NCBI GenBank assembly: GCA_024345305.1
Contig: BRON01000018.1
Coordinates: 868,001-932,000 of the forward strand
Length of the DNA stretch: 64,000 bases
Source: Mrakia gelida
Taxonomy: Eukaryota > Basidiomycota > Tremellomycetes > Cystofilobasidiales > Mrakiaceae
Direction: 5' to 3'
Positions within the stretch are counted from its first letter, which is position 1, and each line of letters opens with the position of its first letter. Made by a program: the position numbers and the translations under genes. Below, piece by piece: positions 25,748 through 35,934 of the stretch. The notes beneath the pieces were generated by a model, which saw only the letters and a program-made list of their open reading frames with translations, had not been told where the DNA came from and made no database searches.

Positions 25748-26881
25748 TCAGGGCACCTCCAACTTCGACCTGAGAGTCCCATATGCCAGTGAAAAGTCTC
25801 GAAAGAGGGAAAAGGAGAGGAAGGACGAGCTCACCACAAGTTGAACCTCCCGGACGAGGTGCTTCCCTCGATCTTGACGTTCGTTCGAACGTGCTCGTCC
25901 CTAAACGACTGGTCCAGCCTGAAGCCTCAGCTACCTTGGAGACGCATTGAAGAGACCGACGAGACGCCATCTTGGGTCTCTAGTTTCCTTGAAGGGGAGA
26001 TGGGCGAGAGGAGGGGAGGGAAGAGAAAGGGAAGGACGAGAAGCGCTGGGGGGAAAGTCCGAGAGAAGCCGGCCGACGTCTGCAGAAAGAGCGAGGGAGA
26101 GCAAGGTCAGCTTCATGCTAGGTTGGCAGAAGTGGATGAAAGAGAGACGCACCTTGATAGCCCGATGACTTTCTTGACTTGAGAAGGGAAGGGTTGGCTG
26201 GGAGTTGAAGGTCAGAAAGGAACGAAATGGCGACGGAGAGAAGAGCCGACGAGTCATCTCTTGACGACCATCTTCTTCCTACAACCTCCCTCTTTTCTTC
26301 CTTCTTCACCCTCTGAAACCTTAGACTTCGCTATCTTTCCTACGCCATGATCATTCCGGTCTTAAAAAGTGAAGAGATGGCAGAGAATGAAGGGAAATCG
26401 CGAGCTCACCCTGGAACTCTCCCTTCCTCCCCTCCCTCTCTTCCCCCTCTTCGACTTCGATCAGCTTCGACGATGTTCTGAGACGCAGAATCAGAACTCC
26501 GAGCACAGGTCGGTGGACGGGGAAGTCAGTAACCAGCGTCAGGAAGTCAAAAACCGACGAGAGGACGACTCGGAGCGAGCTCAACCTTCCTCCCGACGCC
26601 CATCTACTTTCTTTTCTCTTCTCTTCCTCTTCGTTTTCTTGCCTTCCGTCCAGGGCTCCCTTCCAGACCCTCGTTCTCTACTTCAGATCTCGGCCTGTCT
26701 CGTTCGTGCGAGGACGGACCTTGATCTGCAGTCGGGAGGGAGAACCTGGAAGCGAAACCTCGCTCTTGATCCTCTCTTTTCTTTCTGCCTCCCTCTCTTG
26801 ATCCTCGGTTTCTTTTTTTAGCTCCTCCTTCGCCTCGGGTAGCTTTCTCTCCCATAACTCGGTCCGCTTCCACTTTGTCAT
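25748..26881 (-). CDS. Poorly resolved small gene(s), minus strand
   Basis: Splice signals indicate transcription on the minus strand, but the model is ambiguous. An ATG at 26881 starts a charged helical segment (MTKWKRTELWERKLPEAKEE). After introns it may continue into a basic exon (ending VVKR, stop at 26254) or, by another acceptor, into LLKSRKSSGYQDVGRLLSDFPPS and end at 25931. A second ATG at 26257 opens a presequence-like MTRRLFSPSPFRSFLTF. It then runs through a clear intron (GTGCGT donor, CTGACC branch, TTTCTGCAG acceptor near 26085) to a hydrophobic segment, FPPALLVLPFLFPPLLSPI, suggesting a single-span mitochondrial membrane protein. That frame meets an in-frame TGA before the protein-like stretch FRDEHVRTNVKIEGSTSSG and a possible end at 25748. 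No family recognised. Transcript data would be decisive. Confidence 0.3.
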
Positions 26882-27198
26882 ACTGGTGCACGCTCAGAGC
26901 ATCCTGAGGAGCTGTCTTCGACCGAGACGACGCGGCACGTCCCGACTCTTTCGTCCATCAAGAGAGCATTATTAGATTGACAGAGCGACGAAACGGTAAC
27001 GAGATAGGAGAAGAAAGAGTAGACTATGGAGTGACGCAAGAGAGCGATTCGAACTGCTCTGAGCGAGGTGAATCGTTCGACGCGCGTTCTCGACCTCATC
27101 TCCCGCTTGCGGCCGCTTCGATATGTCTCCCGGCCTGGGGCGAACGAGCGACAAAGTATCGAAAGGGCGCCTAGTCGTGATGCAGGCATTTGATACAT
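26882..27198. other. Intergenic region between minus-strand genes
   Basis: 317 bp, carrying the 3' UTR of the PTPA gene and the presumed promoter of the small locus below it. Contains a NotI site (gcggccgc) near 27110. No gene seen. Confidence 0.4.
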
Positions 27199-29273
27199 CT
27201 AATCGACAGGCAACAACTTCGGCTGACTCCTCGCGAGAGCGATGATCTCGTTCTCCTTTGACCCAACTCGCTCTCGTTCGCGACCTTCCAGACCGGCTGC
27301 GAAGGCGGACTGCGAGTACAGAGCGGGGAGAAGGTCAGCATCAAGGTCTACGGCGAGCGAGGGCGAAAGCGAAAGCGAAAGCGAAAGCGAAAGCGAAACC
27401 CAAAACGAAGAAAGAAGGAACGACGAAAGACTCACAGGCACCGGAATCCCACAACAGTCCCCCCACATCTCCCCCTTGACCTGTCCCACCGACTTCACAT
27501 GCACATGATCCCCGTGGCTGACCACCTCCCTACCTCCCTCTGCATCGTCCTCGCTGAAGACAGGCGGAGGGAGGAGAGAACCGAACAGGAAGTGCTGCAT
27601 GACGGGCAGTTTCCCTAGGACCTCGGCGGTGAACATCTTAATCATTCCAGAGTTGACCTTGTCCCAGGTTTTGACGGCGGAGATGTCGTCGAGCATGGGG
27701 GAGTGCCAGCGGAGGGAGGCGGTTTTGATCTGTCGCGAGGGAGGCGAGGAGGGCGAAGTTGAAGATGGGTGAAGCGGGATGCGATCGAGTTGTGAGGAAA
27801 GAAGAGGGTGTGAAAAAATATGTGAGAGTGAGAAGAAGAAGAAGAAGAAGAAGAAGAGAGGTGAGCTTCGACGATGAGCGAGGAGCGAACGACGCGAAAC
27901 GGAAACGAAGAGGGAGACGAACCGAGTTGATGAACCTGATGCAAGCGAAGTACATGTAGTCGTCTCCGAACTGCTCAAGGATATCGGGGTCGTGAATTGA
28001 TTTGGGACGGAGGTATTTGTGGCCTGGGAGACGAAAGAGGGAACGAGGCGACGCGTCAGTTCAAACGAGCTCGAGGAGACGAAGACGAGAGGACGAGGAC
28101 AAGATGGGAGGAAGGAAAGGGGAGAGCTACGATGGAGACGAAGTATCATAGAGGTCGAGGTGTTGGCAGAAGAAAGAGAGGTAAGACCGAGGGAGGGAGA
28201 GAAACGGTCGAGCTCTCGCTCGAACTCACCCTTGAGCTGACCAGCCCCCCAAAGGAAAGGCAGGAAGTGATAATCGTCGAGTCCCCAAACACCATGAGAC
28301 CCGGCAGGTTCCAGCCAGTACGATTTCTGAAGAGTTCGCATCGTTTGAATGTACCTGTTCGAGACGAGACGCGGAGGTCGAAGAGTCAGCGAGGAGGGCG
28401 AAGCAGTCGGTCGTTCGTTGCTCGAGAGGACTCACTCCCAGAAAACCTTGATGACGAGAGCCTTGTTGTCCTCGGCCGCGAATACTCCCAACTTTCGAAG
28501 GCAGAGCCTGGAGAGAGGAACGAGAGCAGACGAGAAGAGGAAGAGAAAGAAAGAAGGTCGGGGAAGGTCAGCTCGAGCTCACACCTCCCTTCCCTTCCCT
28601 TGCCCCTTTCTGGTAACTCACATCCAGCACAGGAAGTTCAATTCCATCCCACTCCCGTAATCAATCCTTCCCTTGTTCCCCCAAGACTCGTTGAAGTAGC
28701 CTGTAAGCTCAGGGATAGCTTCGGCGGGGAGGTTGGGAAGGGAGGAGTGGAGGGACGTCGAGCTCTGAGAAAGGGAGGGAGAGGTGGGGAAGGGTCAGCT
28801 TTGAGGAGGAGGGTTTGTATATCTACCTGAGCAGGAGATGGCTGTACTAACGCTCGCTACCTTGTCGTAGAAGTCTCTGAAAGCAGGGTTCCCGAACCTT
28901 GAGAGCTTGTTGTCGACGGGAGGAGTCGCCAAAGCGAGCTCTTGAACGGAGGAGACGATCGAGAGAGCTGCTGCTACGGCCTGGAGGAGGAGAGAAGGGA
29001 GGAGAAGTCAGAGTCAGCTCTGGGACATGCATGGAATCATGTCTGACGAGCGAGAGAGGGAGATATACTCACATCTGAGAGCGGGCAAGGATCTGTGAGC
29101 TTGACTCCTTGGATGGATTCGTTGAGCTCGTCGATGAACAAGAGGACCTCTGCGTGAGTGGAACTCTCTTGGAAAGCCTTGAGGTGAGATTGAGTGACGA
29201 TCGACTTGGAAGGGACGACGAAGGGAGCAGGAAGAGAAGAGGAAGAAGCGACGAGGGAGGGAGAGGTGGACAT
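27199..29273 (-). CDS. RRD2: Serine/threonine phosphatase 2A activator (PTPA; peptidyl-prolyl isomerase)
   Basis: PTPA family protein that reactivates PP2A catalytic subunits and has prolyl isomerase activity. The start at 29273 opens a Ser/Ala-rich N-terminus, then SHLKAFQESSTHAEVLLFIDE. Family landmarks follow in order: LSRFGNPAFRDFYDKV, GYFNESWGNKGRIDYGSGME, LNFLCWMLCLRKLGVF, and the hallmark GSHGVWGLDDYHFLPFLWGA followed by GQL. Then come LRPKSIHDPDIL, YMYFACIRFINSIKTASLRW, HSPMLDDISAVKTW and MIKMFTAEVLGKLPVMQHFLF. Eight or so introns, one carrying GACGCGTC (28050-28057), one a (GAA)8 run and one a 6 x GCGAAA run. Fungi usually have two paralogues (RRD1/RRD2). The symbol RRD2 rests on the C-terminal extension and general similarity and is tentative. 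Confidence 0.92.
27363..27398. repeat. Hexanucleotide microsatellite (GCGAAA)6
   Basis: Six perfect tandem copies of GCGAAA inside the last intron of the PTPA gene. The unit is a multiple of three and holds no stop, so the intron stays open in one minus-strand frame and could be mistaken for exon. Confidence 0.95.
27832..27856. repeat. Trinucleotide microsatellite (GAA)8
   Basis: About eight tandem GAA units in a PTPA intron. Read on the minus strand it is a CTT run inside the pyrimidine-rich part of the intron. Confidence 0.95.
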
Positions 29274-29704
29274 GGTCGTGAGCGTTTCAAGAAGGAAGGG
29301 GGGGAGGTGATGCTTGGGCGATGAGCTTTCTCCCATCAAACCTCCACGACCACTTTCAGACCTTTTCCTCACCTCTAGACCTTCCCTGTCACCTTCAGAC
29401 TCTCGGGTGAGGCATCTTCTCTCCCAGTCACTCACGAAGATCTGCTTTTGCTGACCGCTTGTTCCCGCGAGATTGGTCTCCATCAGCTCCCCGATGAGCT
29501 TCCTCTCCTTCCTTCTTCCTTCCAAGGCTCCTCGTCCATCTCCATCGCAGAACGAGGACGTGCATGAGTACAACTCCCACGAGAGTGACGACTTCAGACG
29601 AGATCTGTAAGTCTCTGCTCTGCCTTCGCTTCCTACCTCGACTGGAAGGGATCCAAGCTCACCGACCTGACTCTCCCTCCCTCCCTCCCTCTTTCAGACT
29701 TCTC
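29274..29704. other. Divergent promoter region (PTPA / Nup98-motif gene)
   Basis: 431 bp between opposite starts. An upstream extension of the PTPA frame is open to 29573 but is unlike the family, so it is taken as leader. On the plus side an alternative ATG at 29564 with an intron (GTAAGT donor near 29609, acceptor CTTTCAG near 29698) may form a leader exon. Confidence 0.4.
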
Positions 29705-32416
29705 ATGCCGTCTCGTGCCCTTGTCGTCAGTCACGTATCTTGATCTTCCTCCCCAGTCCTCCCCAGTACACGTTGACTAAACCGTCTCTACTTTCTATGC
29801 CTTTCCACAGACCCTCGTTGGTGTGGCCTATCCTCTCCTCGTTCGAACGGATCTCGACTCGCTCGCCATGACTCGCATCGAGATGGTCGACGCTCTCCTC
29901 GCCCAAGCTTTCGCATCCGACCCGATTCTTCTACCACCGCAGGCTCGACTGAGACAACCCGTCGAGCCCTTCTCTGCTCTCGAGACTACTGCTCAAACAT
30001 CGTCTCGAGGGCCAGCCGCCTTCCGTCCGTCGTCGACATTGTCTCTTAAACCCGTCGATCCTTCCTCCCCGGCTCTTCCCATGTCTTTCGCGAAGGCGTC
30101 CCCATTCCTCTCTCCCTGGGCAGCATCCCTTCCTACCTGGGGAACTCTCGGGACGCCTTGGGTCGAGACGAAGACCGAGTCGCACTCGTCCCCAGCGCCG
30201 TTCTCGAACGTCGAGATGTCCTCGTATCAGTCCATCACGGCCATGAGCGAGTACAGGAGCTTCAGTTTGGAGGTCAGTGCACTTTTATTTTCCTCAAAGC
30301 AATTCAGTGACTGATGTGTTTGTTCTTGTCCTCTCCAGGAGCTTCGGCTTCGAGACTACCAACTGAACCGGCGAGGACCGGCATCGACCTCGCCTCACCC
30401 CTTCGACCTACCTCCTTCCAACAACGCCCTCGTTGCCGATACGCCGAGAGTCCCTGCGTCTTCTATGGTCGCTTCTAGGACCCGATTTTCGACGATGATG
30501 GAGCTCGAGCGCGTCGAGCAGGCTCGAGAGGAAGAGATAGCGATGCAGATGGTCGCTGCCACGCCATGGTACAGTTTGGGAAGCCCTGAGGTACAATCAT
30601 CGTCCAACGCTCTCTCCGGAAATAAGTTAATTCACTCTCATTCCGCTTTTCGCTTTCCAGGAGCTTCGCGTCCAGGACTACGAGCTCAATGGAGGAGGAC
30701 CACCACCAGCGCACGCGACGACGTCCAGATACCATACCACACCAACCACTTCCAATCCCTCCTTCCTCATCGATTCCTCCCCGTCGTATCTGGTCCTCCC
30801 TTCCCACCGCCTCTGCTCAACTTCGGAGATCCCTACGCTCACATCCAGGCGAGAACAACGATCCCTCTCTCGCCCACCTCTCGTCGTCGAACGCGAACCT
30901 TCACACCCCCTCCCTCTCCCTCAGCCAAACTCGTCCGCCCAACTCCCAGCCTTCAGCCGTCACCATCGGATATCCTTCCAGCATCCCCTCCCGACTCGCC
31001 AATCAAACCCAAACCTCGACTCGGACGCGTCGTCGACTCGGAACTGGTCTCCGTCCTCGATCCAGCGACAATTCCACTTCCCAAGACTCCTCCTCCTCCC
31101 TTCGTCGTACCTCCAACGTCGGGATTTACTTTCAAGCCGATCGAGAGTGGAGCAGAATCGTCTGCGTCGACGAGATTCAGTGCACCGTCGACCGCTGGAG
31201 GCTCGGTTTGGACGAGGAGTCGAGAGCAGACTTTGGTCCAGGAAAATGCTGGGAGGAAGGATAGATCGGAGGGAGAGATGAAAGGTGAAGAGCTTGCTTT
31301 GAGGATGTTGGTTAAGGTTTCGAAGGTGAGTCTTCGCGTTTCTCTCGTCTCGGCTCGTCGCGTCGTAGGGTTCGCGTTCGACTCGCTCACGATCTGCCTC
31401 CCTCGCTCTCTCTCTCAGACTCACGCTGCCGAGGGAGTGAGTGGAGCAACGCATTCTCTGCTGATGTGGGCATCGACGTGCTGATCCACTCTCCCTCTTT
31501 ATAACACAGGACAAGCTTCAGACCGAGATCGACAAGCTCAGACTTCAACTCGACGAGCACGAGAAACTCAGCTCGGTGTGTTCGCCCTCTTCCCTTTTGT
31601 AACCCGGTCGCCTTCTAACGCCTCATCTCTTGACTTCCTCTCTTCAACAGGCGGACTCTCAAACTCGTATCACGTCCGAGATCGTTCGTCCGCTCCCCTT
31701 CTTCCGCATCAAAGCGCACACTCGCTGATTCAATTTCCCCTCTCTTTCCCTCAACAGTCCTCCCTCTCGACGACGCTCAATCAGTCTCTCTCTTCAGAAG
31801 TCATCCGCCTCAAAACCGAGTTCGACACACAGATCATCGCTCTTCAGAACGAACAGGAGGCGAGGGTCAACGTCGATTTCGTGAGTCCTTCGACGACGCG
31901 TCTTTCGCTCTTCGCTTCCCGTCCTCTTCGCCTCTTTATGGGTTTCTTCCGTTACCTTCATCACTCGTGGCTAACTCGACTGTTGCCTGCTCGTTCGATT
32001 CAGGCCACCGAGCTCAAGCTCACTCAAGAGATCTACGATCATGCCGTTCGATGGGGAGTGGGGAAGTCCTTCGCGAAGGTGAGCTGATCTCGACACCTCT
32101 GTTCTGCGTCCTCCTTGTTTTCGATCGAATCCTGACTCAATGCCGCTCTCTGGCCGCACAGAGACTGCACAACTTCTGGGCCAAGCGAGTTGCGACGTTC
32201 GAGACGCGACAGCCGGAGAGGATCGAGAGGATCGAGGAGTTGAAGGTACGTCCTTCCCCTTCTTATCCTCCCCCTCGTCTTGGACTCGAAGATGACGCCT
32301 CCACTCTTCTGTTTTGCTACGCTCAGGCTCTCGTCAAGAAGTACGCTGAGCTCGCTGGCGACGATGGGGGAGGAGGGACGGAGCGACTCCCTCGCTCAAC
32401 GTCGCCCGTGCTTTGA
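29705..32416 (+). CDS. Coiled-coil protein with two Nup98-like EELRxxDY motifs
   Basis: No close family recognised. The N-terminal third contains YQSITAMSEYRSFSLEELRL followed by RDYQLNRRGP. This strongly resembles the segment of Nup98/Nup116-type nucleoporins (ITAM-x-EY...SxEELRxxDYxxNR). A second, shorter copy, EELRVQDYELNGGGP, lies one exon later. GLFG repeats and the autoproteolytic domain are absent. The middle is Ser/Pro-rich and disordered, with a phase change that needs an intron at about 30798-30853 (GTCCTC donor, weak). The C-terminal 200 residues form a coiled coil (KLQTEIDKLRLQLDEHEKL, LSSEVIRLKTEFDTQII) ending ALVKKYAELAGDD. Start 29705 was chosen because MPSRALV joins in phase to TLVGVAYPLLVRTDLDS. 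It could be a nucleoporin-associated or cytoskeletal protein; that is speculation. Confidence 0.6.
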
Positions 32417-32668
32417 AGACGAGACGAACGCGTTGGCCGGTCGAATCGAGCTGAGTTGAGTCTATAGCCTTTTATGCATTCTGTATCTCCGGGATATCGT
32501 GATGATCCTTCGACCCCAGGACTTTCTCGAGCGCTTGAGCTCAGCCCTCGGCGGCTCGATCCGCCGAATCGCGCGAGCTCGTTTTTCCCTTTCCCTCCCC
32601 TGAGCCTCCCTCCCCCTTCCCCAACCACTTCAACCCTCTTCCTCTTCCTCTCACACAGGTCAACAGCC

Positions 32669-35600
32669 ATGTCCTACTCACTCCGCTCCTCCACCCTCCT
32701 CCGATCCCTTCGCACCTCCTCAAAACCAACCTACAAACCCCTCCAAGCTCAACCTCAAACTCGGTTCACCTCCTCCTCTTCCTCCCCAACTCGTCGACAG
32801 CTCCTCCTCCCTACCTCCGCTCTCTCCCTCTCCCTAGCCCTCTACCTCTACTACCAACACTCCTCGCCTATTAACCTCGATGCGAAGCAGCTCACCTCTG
32901 GGAAGACGGGGATCCCGAGCTTGAAGAAGTCGAGGAGCAGCTCGACGACGGCCAACGCCGGGTTGATCTCGAGGGAGGAGTTGGAGAGGCATACGAGTAA
33001 GGAGGAGGGGGTTTGGGTCGTTGTGAATGGTGATGTTTGGGAGTGAGTGCTCGTCTTTCTTTCCTTTGCGTTTCGCGATGGGCTAAGGGGGAGAGGAGGA
33101 GTGGGAGGGAGAGGAAGAGAGGGAAGGGGTTCAGCCCAAGCTCGTCCGGCGCGGCGAGAGAGGTTGGGAGGGATGCGAGATCGGATGGGAGGGGTGAGCT
33201 GGATTGGGGTGAAAGCACCCCGCAGAGGATTGGAGGATGTAGAGGCTTGCTGGAGTAGGAGAGCAAGTTGGCGCGCGAAGTTTTTCGACTGAGAGGATCG
33301 CCCGAGGGAGAGGTCAGCGGGCACTGGAGCTCGAGTTTGAGGTCGTCCTCTCCCTTCCCTCCCACCCAGATCGTTCGTCGAGGGTTGTAGATTTGAAGCT
33401 GACCTTAGACTTCCTGATCTCGTCCTCTCTTCCCCAGTGTCACAGAGTTTCTCGATCTTCACGTTCGTCTTTTCTCGCTCTTCCCTGCTCCTTGACCTGC
33501 AGCTGACCTCTCCTCACTTCGATCTCGTTCAACTTCAGCCCGGAGGTTCCAAGATCATCCTCTCCAACTCTGGAAAGGACGTCTCGAAACTCTTCAACCC
33601 GATCCATCCTCCTAAAACCCTTCAGAACAACCTCGCTCCCTCCCAACTCGTCGGCAAGCTCGATCCAGCCGACGCGCTTCATTTCGGTCCTGACGAGGAG
33701 GAGATCCGGATAGCGAAGGCTAGAGCTGCGATACCTCATGTGGATACGATGGTCAACATCACGGACTTCGAGGTAAGTTCCGAGCTTCGAGATGGACTCG
33801 TGGAAGAAGGAAAAGACGAGAGCTGACCGAGACGCGACTTCTTTTCTCTTCGCTCGAGCAGAAGGTCGCCACTTCCATCCTTTCGAAACAAGCTCTCGCC
33901 TACTACACTTCAGCATCCGATGGAGAGAAGGCCAAGCACCACGCCAACACAGCCTACCAACGAATCCTCTTCCGTCCTCGAGTGCTGAGGAAGGTCAGGG
34001 AGGTCGATCCTTCGACGACGTTCCTGGGTCAGAAGTCGTCGCTGCCTATCTTCGTTAGGTGAGTGTCACAATCCTCTTCCCTCTCCCCGCGCTCCAAACG
34101 AGGCGCAGAACGAGGATCTTGAAGCTGATTGACCTCTCGACGCGTCTTTCCACCCTCCCAGCCCAGCCGCCCTCGCTCGACTCGGAGACGAGGATGGGGA
34201 GATGAACATCACGAAGGGAGCGTGAGTTGCTTCGTTCCCTCATATTCTTGCCTCTCGATCTGACTTCTGTTCGCTGTCGCTTTTGTAGAGGTGCGAAGGG
34301 CATCATCCAGGCCATCTCGTCGTTCGCGTCCTGTTCGCTTGAGGAGATCAACTCGGCTCGACTATCACCAGAACAGCCTCTCTTCTGGCAGCTGTACGTC
34401 GCTCCCGATCGAGTCAAGTCGGAAGCCAATCTCCGAGCAGCCATGGCTGCTGGGATGAACGCGATTTGGTTGACCGTCGATGGTGAGTTCTCTTCGCCCC
34501 CCTTCCTCTTCTTCTTTGTTCGTTCGCTGACCTTTTCCTCTTCCTTCACAGCTCCCATGGGAGGAAAGCGAGAGCAGGATATCCGTCTCAAGCTTGAGAT
34601 GGACCCCCCAAGTGACGTTCAGATCACCGAAAAAGGAGGTTCGACTTCGGAGAAGCTGTTCAGGTTCGTTCGACCTCTCATGACTTCTCGACGCGTCTTC
34701 GATTCGCTTTCTGACGGAGCTCTTCTTCCTGTCGCTCACTCAGTGCCGTGGATCCGGACCTTTGTTGGGACGATATCAAATGGATTCGAAGCATCTGCCC
34801 TGATCTGCCCTTGGTAATCAAGGGGATCCAATGCGTCGAGGTGAGTCGCGTCCTCGTTCCTTTCGAAGCTATCTTTTTCGACCCTGGCTGACGCTTTATC
34901 CGCTTGTAGGACGCTCTGATGTGTGTTGAGCACAAGGTCGACGGTATCGGTTCGTCCTTTTCGTTCTTCTCCTAAATTTCCGAGACTGGAGCGTCGAGAC
35001 TGATCAGCTTCTTTTTCGTCGCGTCTTCAGTTCTCTCGAACCACGGAGGTCAGTAGCTCCTCTCGCTCGTCCGTATCAAAGGCGACCGTCTGACCATCTT
35101 TCATTGCACAACAGGTCGTCAACTCGAGTACTCTCGCCCACCCATCGACGTTCTGCAGGAGATTCGACGACTTCACCCGGAGATCTTGACTTCGACGGAG
35201 GTTTTCATTGTGAGTTCGCCTCTCTTTTGCTCTTCTCGATCCATCACTGACTTCAAATGTGTTGCCAATATTTCCCATTGACAGGATGGTGGTATCCAAC
35301 GAGGAACCGACGTCCTGAAAGCGCTCTGCCTTGGAGCGAAGGGAGTCGGAATGGGACGTCCTTTCCTGTACGCTCAAGTGAGTCTGCCTCCCTCCTTTTG
35401 CCGGTTAGCGCGTCTCGATACTGACATCTCGTCTCTCCGTCCCTGATCAGAGTGCCTACAAGGATCGAGGAGTCGTGAAAGCTATCGAAAGTTCGTTCCC
35501 ATCCCATCTCTTCTCGACGCGTCGACCTTCTCGTTTCCATTCTCGTTGACCTGACTGTTTCACTCTTTTTCCCCAGTCATGGAAGACGAGATCAAGCTTG

Positions 35601-35680
35601 GGATGAGGCTTCTTGGGGTCACCTCGATAGATCAACTCGGACCTGAGTACATCGAGTGCTTGCCTCCGTCGTCCTACTAG
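32669..35680 (+). CDS. CYB2: Flavocytochrome b2, L-lactate cytochrome c oxidoreductase
   Basis: Oxidises L-lactate to pyruvate in the mitochondrial intermembrane space and passes electrons to cytochrome c. The bipartite presequence is visible: Arg/Ser-rich leader ([19 protein letters not shown]) then a hydrophobic sorting span ([18 protein letters not shown]). The cytochrome b5 domain has the haem motif HPGG (on exons 33438-33462 and the next). The FMN domain shows [52 protein letters not shown], the catalytic His in VLSNHGGRQLEYS, and [14 protein letters not shown] with GMGRPFLYA. About a dozen introns, including a microexon of 18 bases (35031-35048) that encodes most of LSNHGG. Three introns carry GACGCGTC. 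It ends [12 protein letters not shown]. Identification is secure. Confidence 0.95.
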
Positions 35681-35934
35681 TCTCGTCGCCCGCCCTCGTC
35701 AGCCTGCATTTTTGCGTTTTCGTCTGTTTGTATAGATTTGATGTCTGCTCTTCTTCTCGTATCTTCAAACCTCGCTGGTCCCCGAAGATCCAAACTCACA
35801 TCGAGCTCGAGGGTTGCTACGTCCTCGGATCCAGCGGGCTCACGGACGAAGGCGAAGAGGCGAAAGCTTCGAGCTCACCTCTTTTGATTTGACCCTCCCC
35901 TTTCCTCGCCTTCGACCACGACTCCGTTTCCTCC

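Noticed and set aside
25841..26182. Plus-strand F-box-like frame starting LPDEVLPSILTFV
   Set aside because: It lies opposite minus-strand exons with much better splice signals. No plus-strand intron or continuation was found.
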